DNA of 22,326 nt from DASQPR01 sp035713725 (GTDB lineage: Bacteria > Actinomycetota > Actinomycetes > Mycobacteriales > Micromonosporaceae): contig DASTMZ010000015.1 of NCBI GenBank assembly GCA_035713725.1, forward strand, positions 1 through 22,326, read 5' to 3'. Shown piece after piece: positions 1 to 7,612 of this stretch. Under the pieces are notes generated by a model, which saw nothing but the letters and a program-made list of their open reading frames with translations, was not told the origin of the DNA and ran no database searches. The translations under genes and the position numbers were made by a program. How positions within the stretch are numbered: position 1 is the first letter of the stretch; each line of letters opens with the position of its first letter.

Positions 1-147
1 CAGGCGCCGTCGGCCGAGGGAAAGCTCGTGGCGGCGCTGCTGGCTGGTTCGGTCAGCCCGGACCGGTACCGGCGTGCCATGCACGTGCTGGCCGCGCGGG
101 AGAACCGAGCACATCCAGACTTCCCGCTCCCGCCTGTCACACGCTGA
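1..147 (+). CDS. C-terminal 48 residues of an unidentified protein (5' end outside window)
   Basis: Frame 1 is open from the first base to a TGA at 145-147. It encodes a tail rich in Ala, Leu and Arg with a helical stretch (LVAALLAGSVSPDRYRRAM). The 'G-x-(I/V)-S-P-x-x-Y-R-x-x-M' pattern recalls short C-terminal helical tails of many actinobacterial regulatory or membrane proteins, but I cannot assign a family from this fragment. It is transcribed towards the converging por operon. Its reality rests on the open frame and plausible composition only. Confidence 0.5.
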   Translation, partial: QAPSAEGKLVAALLAGSVSPDRYRRAMHVLAARENRAHPDFPLPPVTR

Positions 148-210
148 GTGTCAACTCGCACCCGGGCGACCGGTCAGGCAGATCGGTCATCGATGGCTAT
201 GGAGGTCGGC

Positions 211-378
211 ATGGACCGCACGGGCACCACGCAAACCGGCAGCGCCGTGTACGTCATGGGTCTGATCGGTGCGCTCGTCTTCTACCCATCCGGCCGGACG
301 GCGACCACGCCTGGCCACCGTGGCGAGTCGACGCGGTACGGTGTGCCGGCAACCGTGCACACGCCCGGACATTGGTGA
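211..378 (+). pseudogene. Remnant of a small single-helix membrane protein gene
   Basis: A good Shine-Dalgarno (GGAGG, 201-205) sits 5 bases before ATG 211. The first 25 residues (ending SAVYVMGLIGALVFY) look like the start of a family of small actinobacterial membrane proteins, which I remember as a Gly/Ala/Val/Tyr-rich helix followed by 'YIQHA..FW' and a second hydrophobic stretch. After FY the frame turns into hydrophilic, low-complexity sequence that runs into the 35-bp tandem repeat and stops at 376-378. None of the three forward frames restores the expected second half. I read this as a gene whose 3' part was replaced or lost. The 55-residue frame could still be translated as a short novel protein. 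Family recognition is from memory. Confidence 0.4.
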
Positions 379-427
379 CCGACGGCAACCGGCACACGCC
401 CGGACATTGGTGACCGACGGCAACCGG
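358..427. repeat. Two exact tandem copies of a 35-bp unit
   Basis: Copies lie at 358-392 and 393-427, starting CACACGCCCGGACATTGG. A partial copy of the unit's end (GGCAACCG) precedes the first at about 348-355. Each unit holds the loosely symmetric GGACATTGGTGACC. Two copies without spacers do not make a CRISPR array. It lies in the convergent gap between the + strand gene end and the por operon end. Confidence 0.85.
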
Positions 428-452
428 CGCGAGCGGTCCGGTTCATCGCGGG

Positions 453-2084
453 TCACGAATTTTCCGGACGCATTTCGATCGCGCCCGCTGGGCACTCAGC
501 GGCACACAACCCGCATCCCTTGCAGTAGTCCGGATCGATGGCGTACTTAAGGCCGGGGCCGAGCTTAATGACGGCATTGTCAGGGCAGACCGAGTAACAG
601 CTGTCGCACTCGAAACAGTTACCGCACGACATGCACCGACGGGCCTCGTACAGCGCAGTCTCGGTAGTGAGTCCCGCAACCACCTCGTCGAAGGTTTCTA
701 CCCGCCGCGCGGCCTCGAGCTGTGGGCGGACACTCGCCGGAGCATCGCTGTAGTACCACGTGGACAACGAGCCGAAATCGGCTGGCGCACGATCGTCAAC
801 GGATGGGCGCCCGGTTGACCCGCCGAGGTATGCGTGGATCGCGGTGGCGGCACGGGTGCCGTGGCCGATGGCCGCTGTGACGGTGTGCTGGTCAGCGACG
901 ATGTCGCCGCCCGCCCACAGCCCGCGGTGGCCGGTGGCGAAGTCTTGGTCGACGCCGACCATCCCATCGGTCTTGTTCACGTCGGAAACCGCGTCGAGAA
1001 GCGTCAGGTCGGTGTCCTGGCCAATGGCAAGGACGACGGCGTCGGCGGTCAAGGTCTCGTATTCGCCCGTCGGCTGCGGTTTGCCCGCATCGTCGAGGCG
1101 CATCCGTTCCATTACAATGCGGTCGGCGTCGACCTGGCTGATGGTCGACAGCCACCGTACGGTCACGCCCTCGGCCTCGGCCTCGTCAAGCTCGACGGGG
1201 TGCGCCGGCATACGGTCGCGGGTGCGCCGGTACACGATGGTGGCGTCGGTGGCACCGATTCGGCGCGCGGTCCGAGCGGCATCCATCGCGGTATCGCCGC
1301 CACCGTAGACAACGACGCGACGGCCGAGCAGTGGTGGCAGATCGTCGGCAACGGAGTGCAGCATTGCGATCGCGTCGAGAATCCTGACCGAGTCGCCGGC
1401 CGGGATATCGGTGCGCTTGCCTAGCTGTGCGCCGACGGCGAGAAATGCCGCATCCCAACCGCCCTCGCGCAACTCGGCGGCGAGATCCTCGACGGGTGAG
1501 TCGAGTTCGATGGTGACTCCCATTGCCGCGATGCGCGCGATCTCCGCGTCGACGATGTCGCGGGGCAGCCGGTAGCGCGGTATGCCGTAGGTGAGCATGC
1601 CGCCTGCGTGTGGTGCCGACTCTTTGACGACTACGGTGTGGCCAAGCCGCGCGAGTTGATACGCGGCGGTCATCCCGGCCGGCCCCGCGCCGATAACGAG
1701 CACCCGCCGTCCGGTGGATACCGCGACCGGCATCGTCCATCCACGTCGCAGCGCCTCGTCGCCGATGAACCGTTCGACCGAGTTGATGCCCACGGCCTCG
1801 TCCAACTGTGCCCGGTTGCATGATGTCTGGCATGGGTGGAAGCACACTCGGCCGATCACTGCCGGGAATGGGTTGACCGCCATAATGGTGCGCCATGCGG
1901 TCTCGTAGTCGCCGTCTTCGGCTTGGTAGAGCCATTTCTGCGGGTCTTCACCGGCCGGGCAGGCGGTGGCGCACGGTGGCCGGCGCGAGACGTACACCGG
2001 AAGCTGCGTACGCCATGTTCCGGTCTTGTTCGCCAGACTTGTACCGACGTCGAGAGTGATCGCGAATGGCAGGTCGGTGGTCAT
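453..2084 (-). CDS. GltD-like NAD(P)/FAD oxidoreductase fused to PorD-type 2[4Fe-4S] ferredoxin
   Basis: 543 residues. The start at 2084 is chosen because its ATG overlaps the porB stop (ATGA) and the protein-like sequence begins there; the frame stays open upstream but only as an antisense-like Arg/Pro-rich shadow. N-terminal cysteines (C38, C42, C81, C85, C89) match the Fe-S region of glutamate-synthase small subunits. GAGPAG (132-137) is the FAD Rossmann motif and GGGDTAMD (261-268) the NAD(P) motif. AGGD (391-394) is the usual C-terminal FAD contact. The tail holds two clusters, C490/493/496/500 and C521/524/527/531, each followed by Pro, plus extra C484 and C487. As the last gene of the por operon it probably passes electrons from pyruvate oxidation through its ferredoxin part to FAD and NAD(P)+. 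That direction is inferred. No glutamate synthase large subunit is nearby. Confidence 0.88.
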   Translation of the reverse strand: MTTDLPFAITLDVGTSLANKTGTWRTQLPVYVSRRPPCATACPAGEDPQKWLYQAEDGDYETAWRTIMAVNPFPAVIGRVCFHPCQTSCNRAQLDEAVGINSVERFIGDEALRRGWTMPVAVSTGRRVLVIGAGPAGMTAAYQLARLGHTVVVKESAPHAGGMLTYGIPRYRLPRDIVDAEIARIAAMGVTIELDSPVEDLAAELREGGWDAAFLAVGAQLGKRTDIPAGDSVRILDAIAMLHSVADDLPPLLGRRVVVYGGGDTAMDAARTARRIGATDATIVYRRTRDRMPAHPVELDEAEAEGVTVRWLSTISQVDADRIVMERMRLDDAGKPQPTGEYETLTADAVVLAIGQDTDLTLLDAVSDVNKTDGMVGVDQDFATGHRGLWAGGDIVADQHTVTAAIGHGTRAATAIHAYLGGSTGRPSVDDRAPADFGSLSTWYYSDAPASVRPQLEAARRVETFDEVVAGLTTETALYEARRCMSCGNCFECDSCYSVCPDNAVIKLGPGLKYAIDPDYCKGCGLCAAECPAGAIEMRPENS

Positions 2085-3091
2085 GGCGCCGCCTCCTCCA
2101 CATCGTCGACGAGTCCGTACTCGGAGATGTTGCGTTGTGCGACCGCTTCGATCGCGTCCAGCACCTCGGTGCGCGGCTCCGGCGTGAACAGGTGGGCGTA
2201 GCGGCCTTGTGCGCGCAGGTAGTCGGCGGTCGCGGCGCGGTGCCGGATCTTGGTGACGTCGGTGACCGCGCCGTCGCGGGCTTCGAAGACCGGGAACAGG
2301 CCGCTCTGTGTGGCTAGGCGGGCGACATGAATGGTGTCGCTGGCGGTGGTCGCCCAGCCGAGCGGACACGGTACGAGCACGTGGAGGTACCGCGCGCCGT
2401 GAATGCTCATCGCGGCGGTCACCTTGGCTTCCAGGTCACGCAGGTCGGCAACGGTCGCGGTGGCAACGTATGGAATGCGATGCGCCATTGCGATGCGCGG
2501 CAGGTCCTTTCCTTGCCCGTAGCGGTTGCCGAGGGCTTCGCCCGCGACCGGTGTCGTGGTAGTGCGTGCCCATGGCGGGGTCGCGGCGGACCGTTGCACG
2601 CCGGTGTTCATGTAAGCCTCGTTGTCGTAGCACACGAACAACACGTCGTCGCCGCGTTCGAACATGCCGGACAGGCAACCCATGCCGATGTCGACCGTGC
2701 CGCCGTCACCGGCCTGCGCAATCACTCGGACGTCAGTTCGACCTTGCGCGGACAACGCCGCTGCGACGCCGGCAGCGACTGCTGGTGCGTTGCCAAACAG
2801 CGAGTGCAGCCACGGCACCTGCCAAGACGATTCGGGGTACGGCGTGGAGAAGACCTCGAGACATCCGGTGGCGTTGACGACCACCATCTGTCCGCCCGTC
2901 GCCCGCATCGCCGTGTCGAGGACCCAGCGCGCGGCGAGCGCCTCGCCGCAACCCTGGCAGGCGCGGTGGCCGCAGGTGAGCGCGTTGGCGCGGTGTGGAT
3001 CAGCCTGCACAGAGGCGGACTCCGGGTCCAGCAGCCGGTTGCCGGCCGCCCAGCTGCCAACTTGGTAGAAGCGGGTACGTTCGACGGTCAT
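2081..3091 (-). CDS. porB: Pyruvate:ferredoxin oxidoreductase beta subunit (ThDP and [4Fe-4S])
   Basis: 336 residues. The thiamine-diphosphate motif GDGGTVDIG (128-136) and the downstream YDNEAYMNTG are clear. Cysteines C45, C48 (CQGCGEA), C77 (NATGC) and C242 (VPCP) are placed as the four cluster ligands of PorB-type subunits. This subunit binds ThDP and, with PorA, oxidatively decarboxylates a 2-oxoacid with CoA to acyl-CoA plus CO2, or the reverse. The pyruvate assignment rests on the resemblance to four-subunit Por enzymes; 2-oxoisovalerate (Vor) is an alternative. Start and stop overlap both neighbours by 4 bp (ATGA), so translation is probably coupled and subunit stoichiometry held. Confidence 0.9.
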   Translation of the reverse strand: MTVERTRFYQVGSWAAGNRLLDPESASVQADPHRANALTCGHRACQGCGEALAARWVLDTAMRATGGQMVVVNATGCLEVFSTPYPESSWQVPWLHSLFGNAPAVAAGVAAALSAQGRTDVRVIAQAGDGGTVDIGMGCLSGMFERGDDVLFVCYDNEAYMNTGVQRSAATPPWARTTTTPVAGEALGNRYGQGKDLPRIAMAHRIPYVATATVADLRDLEAKVTAAMSIHGARYLHVLVPCPLGWATTASDTIHVARLATQSGLFPVFEARDGAVTDVTKIRHRAATADYLRAQGRYAHLFTPEPRTEVLDAIEAVAQRNISEYGLVDDVEEAAP

Positions 3092-4344
3092 CGCGGGCTC
3101 CCTGATGTGCTGCGGTCGCGCACGTGACGGAGGACGTTTTCGGCCGTTGGGCCGCTGTGCCGCACCGCTTCGACATGCGCGAGGTCCCGGGCAACCAGGT
3201 CGGTGTCGAGGTCGAGGAAGGTCATCGGCGCAAGCCGGTCCGCGGCCGCGGCGAGAATCATGCCTCGCAGTGCGGCACCGGTGACCGGCCGGCCACCGAG
3301 GCCGGCGATCGCAGTGTAGACGCGTGCGTTCGCCGCGGCCGCGGGTGCGAGGTCCGCGGCGACGATGCCGCCCGCGCCGAGGGAGAACGCGCGTTCCAGG
3401 ACGACCACGTGCTCGGCCTCAGCGAGCGCTGCCCGCAGCGCGTCGACCGGAAATGGGCGGTACGCGACGAGCCCGACAGCGCCAACGGCGTGCCCGTCGG
3501 CCCACAATTCGTCGACTGTGTCAGCGAGTGTGCCGAACGTTGAGCCGAGCGTGACAACGACGGTCCGTGCACCGTTCAGCCGGTACGGCTGGACCAGCCC
3601 CGGCACGTTTCTGCCGAGAATTGCGCCGAGTTCGGCAGACAGCGGCGGGATCTCCTTCAGAGCCGACTGCATGCGATGCTGTGCAAGGAACTTAACTTCG
3701 GTGAACGCCTCCGGCCCGACCATCGCGCCGATCGAGTACGGCCGCGCCGGCGAGAGGACCTGCCGTGGCGTATACGCCGGCAGGTAACTGTCCACTTGAG
3801 ACGGCTCTGGCACGTCGACTCGCTCGACGGCGTGCGTGAGCACGAAACCGTCCATGCAGACCATCACCGGCAGTGACAATTCTTCAGCGAGGCGGAACGC
3901 GAGTATGTGCAGATCCGCGGCGTGCTGGTTGTCGTAGGCGTACAGCTGGATCCATCCGCTGTCGCGTTGCGACATTGAGTCCGAGTGGTCGTTCCAGATG
4001 TTGATCGGCGCGCCGATGGCGCGGTTGGCCACCGTCATGACGATCGGCAGGCCGAGCCCGGATGCGTTGTAGAGTGCCTCGACCATGAACAGCAAACCTT
4101 GGCTCGAAGTCGCCGTGTATGCACGCGAACCGGTGGCCGAGGCACCGATGGCCAAGCTCATCGCGCCGAATTCGGACTCCACCGTGACGAACCGGCACGG
4201 TGCAAGGCGGCCCGACGCAACCATCTCGGCCAACGCCTCCACGATGTGAGTCTGCGGGGAGATCGGATAGGCGGGGACGACCTGCGGTCGGCAGGCAGCA
4301 ACCGCCTCGGCGACCGCGCGGGATCCCTCGATCTGGCTAAGCAT
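3088..4344 (-). CDS. porA: Pyruvate:ferredoxin oxidoreductase alpha subunit
   Basis: 418 residues. AYPISPQTHIVEAL near residue 25 is the N-terminal PorA motif. The region from TVESEFGAMSLAIGAS through TATSSQGLLFMVEAL and NIWNDHSDSMSQRDSGW is the typical alpha-subunit core. The C-terminal half carries the second domain (GSTFGTLADTVDEL; VGLVAYRPFPVDAL). It forms the active site together with PorB. The start at 4344 has GGAG upstream and lies inside the last codons of porG (8-bp overlap); the stop overlaps porB by 4 bp. Length is close to the family norm of about 390-420. No disabling change was noticed. Confidence 0.92.
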   Translation of the reverse strand: MLSQIEGSRAVAEAVAACRPQVVPAYPISPQTHIVEALAEMVASGRLAPCRFVTVESEFGAMSLAIGASATGSRAYTATSSQGLLFMVEALYNASGLGLPIVMTVANRAIGAPINIWNDHSDSMSQRDSGWIQLYAYDNQHAADLHILAFRLAEELSLPVMVCMDGFVLTHAVERVDVPEPSQVDSYLPAYTPRQVLSPARPYSIGAMVGPEAFTEVKFLAQHRMQSALKEIPPLSAELGAILGRNVPGLVQPYRLNGARTVVVTLGSTFGTLADTVDELWADGHAVGAVGLVAYRPFPVDALRAALAEAEHVVVLERAFSLGAGGIVAADLAPAAAANARVYTAIAGLGGRPVTGAALRGMILAAAADRLAPMTFLDLDTDLVARDLAHVEAVRHSGPTAENVLRHVRDRSTSGSPR

Positions 4345-4915
4345 GGGTCGGCTCCGTCCACGTGGCGCGGATCATCTGGTACGCCTCGCGCGCCGCGGCG
4401 GCGTTCGCCTCGGCGACCTTCGACGGAAATCGTTCTTCGATCGCCCGGACGAGCGCGGCCAACCCGACGCGACCGGTGACGGCCGCGAACGCGCCAAGCA
4501 GCGGCGCGCCGGGCACCGGTCGACCGATGTGGCGGCGCGCGATCTCCGTCGCCGGCACTAGGCAGACCTGCGTCGGCGCGCCGGACAGTGCCGCCGGCGC
4601 GCCGGACAGTGCCGCCGCGTCGGACGCATTGATCACGAGGTACCCGTCGGAGCGCAGGCCGGCGAGCACGTCAACCTGTGCGAAGAGGCTCGGGTCCGCG
4701 ACGATCAAGGCGTCCGGCGAGGTGATCGGCTCGTGCGAGCGGATCGGTCGTTCGTCGATGCGGCAGTAGGCGGCGACCGGCGCGCCGGTGCGCTCTGACC
4801 CGAAGGTCGGAAACGCCTGTGCGTATGCGTCCTCGTCAAACACGGCCACGGCAAGCAGTTCGGCGGTGGTGACGATGCCTTGCCCGCCGCGGCCGTGAAG
4901 CCGCACCGAAAACAT
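4337..4915 (-). CDS. porG: Pyruvate:ferredoxin oxidoreductase gamma subunit
   Basis: 192 residues. The N-terminal GRGGQGIVTTAELL and the FPTFGSERTGAPV motif define the gamma subunit (catalytic domain III), which contributes to CoA binding and catalysis. Its length is usual for a free-standing gamma subunit. It starts only 2 bases after the GAPDH stop and overlaps porA by 8 bp. The Shine-Dalgarno is weak, consistent with coupling to GAPDH translation. An exact 21-bp in-frame duplication adds seven residues (ALSGAPA then ALSGAPT) at an apparent surface loop. Confidence 0.9.
   Translation of the reverse strand: MFSVRLHGRGGQGIVTTAELLAVAVFDEDAYAQAFPTFGSERTGAPVAAYCRIDERPIRSHEPITSPDALIVADPSLFAQVDVLAGLRSDGYLVINASDAAALSGAPAALSGAPTQVCLVPATEIARRHIGRPVPGAPLLGAFAAVTGRVGLAALVRAIEERFPSKVAEANAAAAREAYQMIRATWTEPTHA
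4575..4616. repeat. 21-bp exact tandem duplication inside porG
   Basis: Two copies, 4575-4595 and 4596-4616, both starting GGCGCGCCGGACAGTG. The unit is seven codons, so the frame is kept. It looks like a recent slippage event and could vary between strains. Confidence 0.9.
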
Positions 4916-4917
4916 GA

Positions 4918-5937
4918 CTACGACCGTTCAGCCATCGCGACCGTGAGGTCGACCAACCGGTTCGTGTAGGCCCACTCGTTGTCGTACCAACCGAACACCT
5001 TCACCATCCGGCCGGCCGCCTGAGTCAGCGACGCATCGAACACGCACGACGAGGGATCCCCCACGACGTCACGAGAGACGATGGGTGCCTCCGTGTAGCG
5101 CAGAATGCCCGCCAGCGGACCGGAATTCGCGGCCGTCTCGAACGCGGCGTTGATCTGTGCGGCGGTGACCGGCGCAGAGAGCAGGCAGGTGAGGTCGGAC
5201 AGGGATCCGTCCTCGACCGGCACACGCACCGCGACGCCGTCCAGACGGCCCTCGAGCTCCGGCAGGACCAGGCCGACGGCCTTGGCGGCGCCGGTGCTCG
5301 TCGGGATCATGTTCACCGCGGCCGACCGCGCCCGTCGTAGATCCTTGTGCGGCGAGTCGATGAGCTGCTGGTCGTTCGTGTACGCATGCACCGTGGTAAG
5401 GAAGCCGTACTCGATGCCGAACGCGTCCTGCAGCACCTTCGCCATCGGGGCGACGCAGTTCGTGGTGCACGACGCCGCCGAGACGATCTCGTGGCGGATC
5501 GGGTCGTAGCCATCCGCGTTGACGCCGGGCACGAGTGTCGCGTCGATCGGGCCCTTCGCCGGCGCCGAGATCAGCACCCGCTTCGCGCCGGCCTTCAAGT
5601 GCGCGGCGGCGGCCTCTCGCGTGCGGAGCCTGCCGGTGGATTCAATGACGAGATCGACGCCGAGTGCGCCCCAGTCGAGTTCGGCGGCGTCCCGCTTGCC
5701 CAGAACGGTGATGCGGTGATCGTTGACGACGATGTCATCGTGATCGACGTGGATGCGAACGCCCGGACGACCGTATGTCGAGTCGAACGCGAGCAGATGG
5801 GCAAGCGTCGCCGCGTCCCACACGTCATTGACGGCGACGATGTCGAGCGAGGTGCACAACAGCTCCCGCTCCCAGACGCAACGCGCAAACGCGCGACCGA
5901 CACGGCCGAAACCATTGATCCCTATCCGATAAGACAT
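4918..5937 (-). CDS. gap: Glyceraldehyde-3-phosphate dehydrogenase (NAD-type)
   Basis: 339 residues. The start at 5937 is preferred over the ATG at 5964 because it gives the canonical N-terminus SYRIGINGFGRVGR and has AAGGGGG upstream. The catalytic Cys is C157 in SCTTNC and the partner His is H184 in TVHAYTNDQ. The Asp in AVNDVWD and Pro in SPHKDLRRAR are typical of NAD-dependent enzymes. It catalyses glyceraldehyde-3-phosphate plus NAD+ plus Pi to 1,3-bisphosphoglycerate. It is the first gene of the por operon, an unusual location: it couples lower glycolysis to ferredoxin-linked pyruvate oxidation. A DosR-like dyad lies 83 bases upstream. It may be a second, condition-specific GAPDH; the housekeeping gap-pgk-tpi cluster is not here. 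Confidence 0.93.
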   Translation of the reverse strand: MSYRIGINGFGRVGRAFARCVWERELLCTSLDIVAVNDVWDAATLAHLLAFDSTYGRPGVRIHVDHDDIVVNDHRITVLGKRDAAELDWGALGVDLVIESTGRLRTREAAAAHLKAGAKRVLISAPAKGPIDATLVPGVNADGYDPIRHEIVSAASCTTNCVAPMAKVLQDAFGIEYGFLTTVHAYTNDQQLIDSPHKDLRRARSAAVNMIPTSTGAAKAVGLVLPELEGRLDGVAVRVPVEDGSLSDLTCLLSAPVTAAQINAAFETAANSGPLAGILRYTEAPIVSRDVVGDPSSCVFDASLTQAAGRMVKVFGWYDNEWAYTNRLVDLTVAMAERS

Positions 5938-6020
5938 GACGGACCCCCTTGAATGCTGGTACACATCTCAGGTTCGCCGTCGCAGCGGCCGCCGGGCAGT
6001 GCTGAAGGTCCTGTGAACAA

Positions 6021-6034
6021 GGGACCCGCGACCT
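6021..6034. promoter_or_regulatory. Possible DosR-like box before the GAPDH-por operon
   Basis: GGGACCCGCGACCT matches 7 of the 8 fixed positions of GGGNCNNNNGNCCC. It is the same imperfect form as the site at 10371. It lies 83 bases before the GAPDH start, the spacing seen at most other boxes in the window. An overlapping dyad (GGTCC, 9 bases, GGACC) is also present here. Confidence 0.4.
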
Positions 6035-6040
6035 GGCTGG

Positions 6041-6547
6041 TCAGTGCTGTGTCGGTTGTCGGTCGGAGGTGACGCGGAAGACCGGGTACCGGTCGGCGAC
6101 CGCCGCGAACGCCTCGTCCGACGAATTCCGGTCGACTGGCATATGTGGACGAGCACCCGGCGCGAGTTCGAGGTAGCGGCGCAGGATCGGCGCGCGGAGC
6201 GCTGGGTCGACCTCGACGAGCCGGACCGGCTCGGATCGTCCGTGCCGGAGGACCGCCCGTCCACCGGCGGCGCGCACGTTGCGGACCCAATTCACGTCCT
6301 CGCCCAGCATGGACACCAGGTATCGCTCGCCCTGGTGGTTGACCAGGACCAGCGGGAGGGAAATGGTTCGGCCACTGTGCCTTCCGGCGACCTGCAACGT
6401 CACGGCGCGGCGAGGTGCGAGGAAGCCGACTCCGAACTGAGCGGCCGAGATGCGGTTGAGCACCCTGGCCGCGCGGTTCGGCCGATTGTTCGGATACATC
6501 GACCGCTTCAAGCGGTACAGCATCTCGTTGTGGTGGTCGCTGGTCAC
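6041..6547 (-). CDS. F420/FMN-dependent nitroreductase-family split-barrel protein (Ddn/DUF385-like)
   Basis: 168 residues from a GTG at 6547 that overlaps the flavodoxin stop (GTGA). The sequence upstream of that GTG in the same frame is a shadow of the flavodoxin gene. The core GRHSGRTISLPLVLV, then GEDVNWVRNVRAAGGRAVL, is the pattern of deazaflavin-dependent nitroreductases and related actinobacterial split-barrel proteins. These use reduced F420, or bind FMN or other cofactors. Substrate unknown; menaquinone or nitro-compound reduction are family precedents. It is the last gene of the 7576-6041 operon, translationally coupled to the flavodoxin. Confidence 0.78.
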   Translation of the reverse strand: MTSDHHNEMLYRLKRSMYPNNRPNRAARVLNRISAAQFGVGFLAPRRAVTLQVAGRHSGRTISLPLVLVNHQGERYLVSMLGEDVNWVRNVRAAGGRAVLRHGRSEPVRLVEVDPALRAPILRRYLELAPGARPHMPVDRNSSDEAFAAVADRYPVFRVTSDRQPTQH

Positions 6548-7077
6548 GCCGGCATTCCCTTCGTCGTGGTCGTCGATCCGCCGGCGGGCGCGTCGGCGAG
6601 CGTGTTCGCGATTTCGTTCGCCCACGCGTCGATGGCGTCCCAATCGCGGAAGTCGCCGTACGGAGCGCGTAACGCCGCCGCCATCGCGCGTTCCGGGAAC
6701 CCGAGCCGGTCACGGCGCAGTGCGCCGGAGAACAGCCGATGCTCGCGGGCATGTGTGGCGACAACTACCGCACCGATGTCGACCGGCTGTTCGTCAGGCT
6801 TCGGCGGGTCGCCGATCGGGCCGCTGGAGAACAGCCACACCGGACGATCGCGCCACTCGTTGTAGCGTTGCACGAGGTCGCGTGCCGCCTCCAACCAGTG
6901 GCCCATATAGATTGCACTGCCGAGCACGTACGCGTCGTAGCCAGTGATGTCTTCAACGTCCGATGCGGCCCGTACGGTGACGTCAAAACCGGCGCGGGTC
7001 GCGAGCGTGCTTCCGATCCGGGCGGCGATCTCGGCGGTCGACCCGTGACGGGATGCCGCGGTTACCAAGACTTTCAT
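6544..7077 (-). CDS. Flavodoxin-domain protein (HemG/MioC-like)
   Basis: 177 residues. The N-terminus VLVTAASRHGSTAEIA is an FMN phosphate-binding loop of the flavodoxin fold, followed by YDAYVLGSAIYMGHW and VWLFSSGPIG, the second and third flavin-contact regions as in HemG-type flavodoxins. It may carry electrons at low potential or act as a quinone or porphyrinogen oxidase-type flavoprotein. The Shine-Dalgarno GGAGG is strong. It lies 19 bases after the membrane-protein gene and overlaps the split-barrel gene by 4 bp. It could accept electrons from the neighbouring pyruvate oxidoreductase (inference). Confidence 0.8.
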   Translation of the reverse strand: MKVLVTAASRHGSTAEIAARIGSTLATRAGFDVTVRAASDVEDITGYDAYVLGSAIYMGHWLEAARDLVQRYNEWRDRPVWLFSSGPIGDPPKPDEQPVDIGAVVVATHAREHRLFSGALRRDRLGFPERAMAAALRAPYGDFRDWDAIDAWANEIANTLADAPAGGSTTTTKGMPA

Positions 7078-7096
7078 CGCTGTCCTCCGGATCTAG

Positions 7097-7576
7097 TTAT
7101 CGGCCTGATCGACGGCTGTCGGTCTCCTGCATTGATGTCGCAGCGGCGCGGGCGCCGCGGTAGTTGTCCACGCCAAGCAACCCAATCGCCAGGCCGCACG
7201 CGAACATCGCGGGTTGCAACACCGAGATCGGCCCCAAGACTGCGACCTGCACGACGATCCAGCCGATCAGTGTGAGACCGACGAGTGGGTGCCCGACATG
7301 CACAAACGTGCGTCGCGTCGCGGCGCCGAACGCTACGACGCCGGCCGGTACCGCGACACACACCGCGAGCAGTACGCCCGGAATGGTCCAGGATGAGAAC
7401 GGCGTGCGGGACAGATACTCCGCCGGCATCGCTGTGTGCGGTTCACTGATCAGGTAATCGGCACCGCCAGCCGCACCGACGCAGAGTGCGATCTCAAGAC
7501 CGAGAAGTACACGCGCGTACCGTCCTCGTTCGCCGCGGTGCGATGCGTGAGCGGTGGGCAGCACTGATGTTCCCAT
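7097..7576 (-). CDS. Four-helix membrane protein of unknown function
   Basis: 159 residues. There are hydrophobic segments at roughly 22-42, 66-85, 96-114 and 118-135, with an Arg-rich N-terminal end (likely cytoplasmic) and a polar C-terminal tail. No catalytic motif or known family was recognised. It is the first gene of a three-gene operon with the flavodoxin and split-barrel protein. A perfect 12-bp inverted repeat covers its Shine-Dalgarno, and a DosR-like dyad lies just beyond that. Confidence 0.65.
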   Translation of the reverse strand: MGTSVLPTAHASHRGERGRYARVLLGLEIALCVGAAGGADYLISEPHTAMPAEYLSRTPFSSWTIPGVLLAVCVAVPAGVVAFGAATRRTFVHVGHPLVGLTLIGWIVVQVAVLGPISVLQPAMFACGLAIGLLGVDNYRGARAAATSMQETDSRRSGR

Positions 7577-7584
7577 AGCCTCAC

Positions 7585-7611
7585 GCTCCTCCCGCTATCA
7601 GCGGGAGGAGC
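7585..7611 (-). promoter_or_regulatory. Perfect 12-bp inverted repeat covering the ribosome-binding site
   Basis: Arms 7585-7596 and 7600-7611 are exact complements around a 3-base centre (ATC). On the minus strand the arm nearest the gene contains GGGAGGAG, the only good Shine-Dalgarno, 8 bases before ATG 7576. If transcribed, the hairpin would hide it. If transcription starts inside or after it, it would act as a DNA operator instead. There is no T-tract, so a terminator is unlikely. Confidence 0.7.
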
Positions 7612-7612
7612 A

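Noticed and set aside
358..427. CRISPR-like repeat
   Set aside because: The two 35-bp copies abut directly with no spacers, and no cas gene is in the window.
2085..2369. Upstream extension of the GltD-PorD frame by 95 residues
   Set aside because: It is Arg/Pro/His-rich and overlaps porB out of frame. The ATGA overlap at 2081-2084 and the onset of family-like sequence fix the start at 2084.
5938..5964. GAPDH start at 5964 (nine more residues)
   Set aside because: The extra residues are not part of the GAPDH fold, and the purine-rich AAGGGGG is correctly spaced for the start at 5937.
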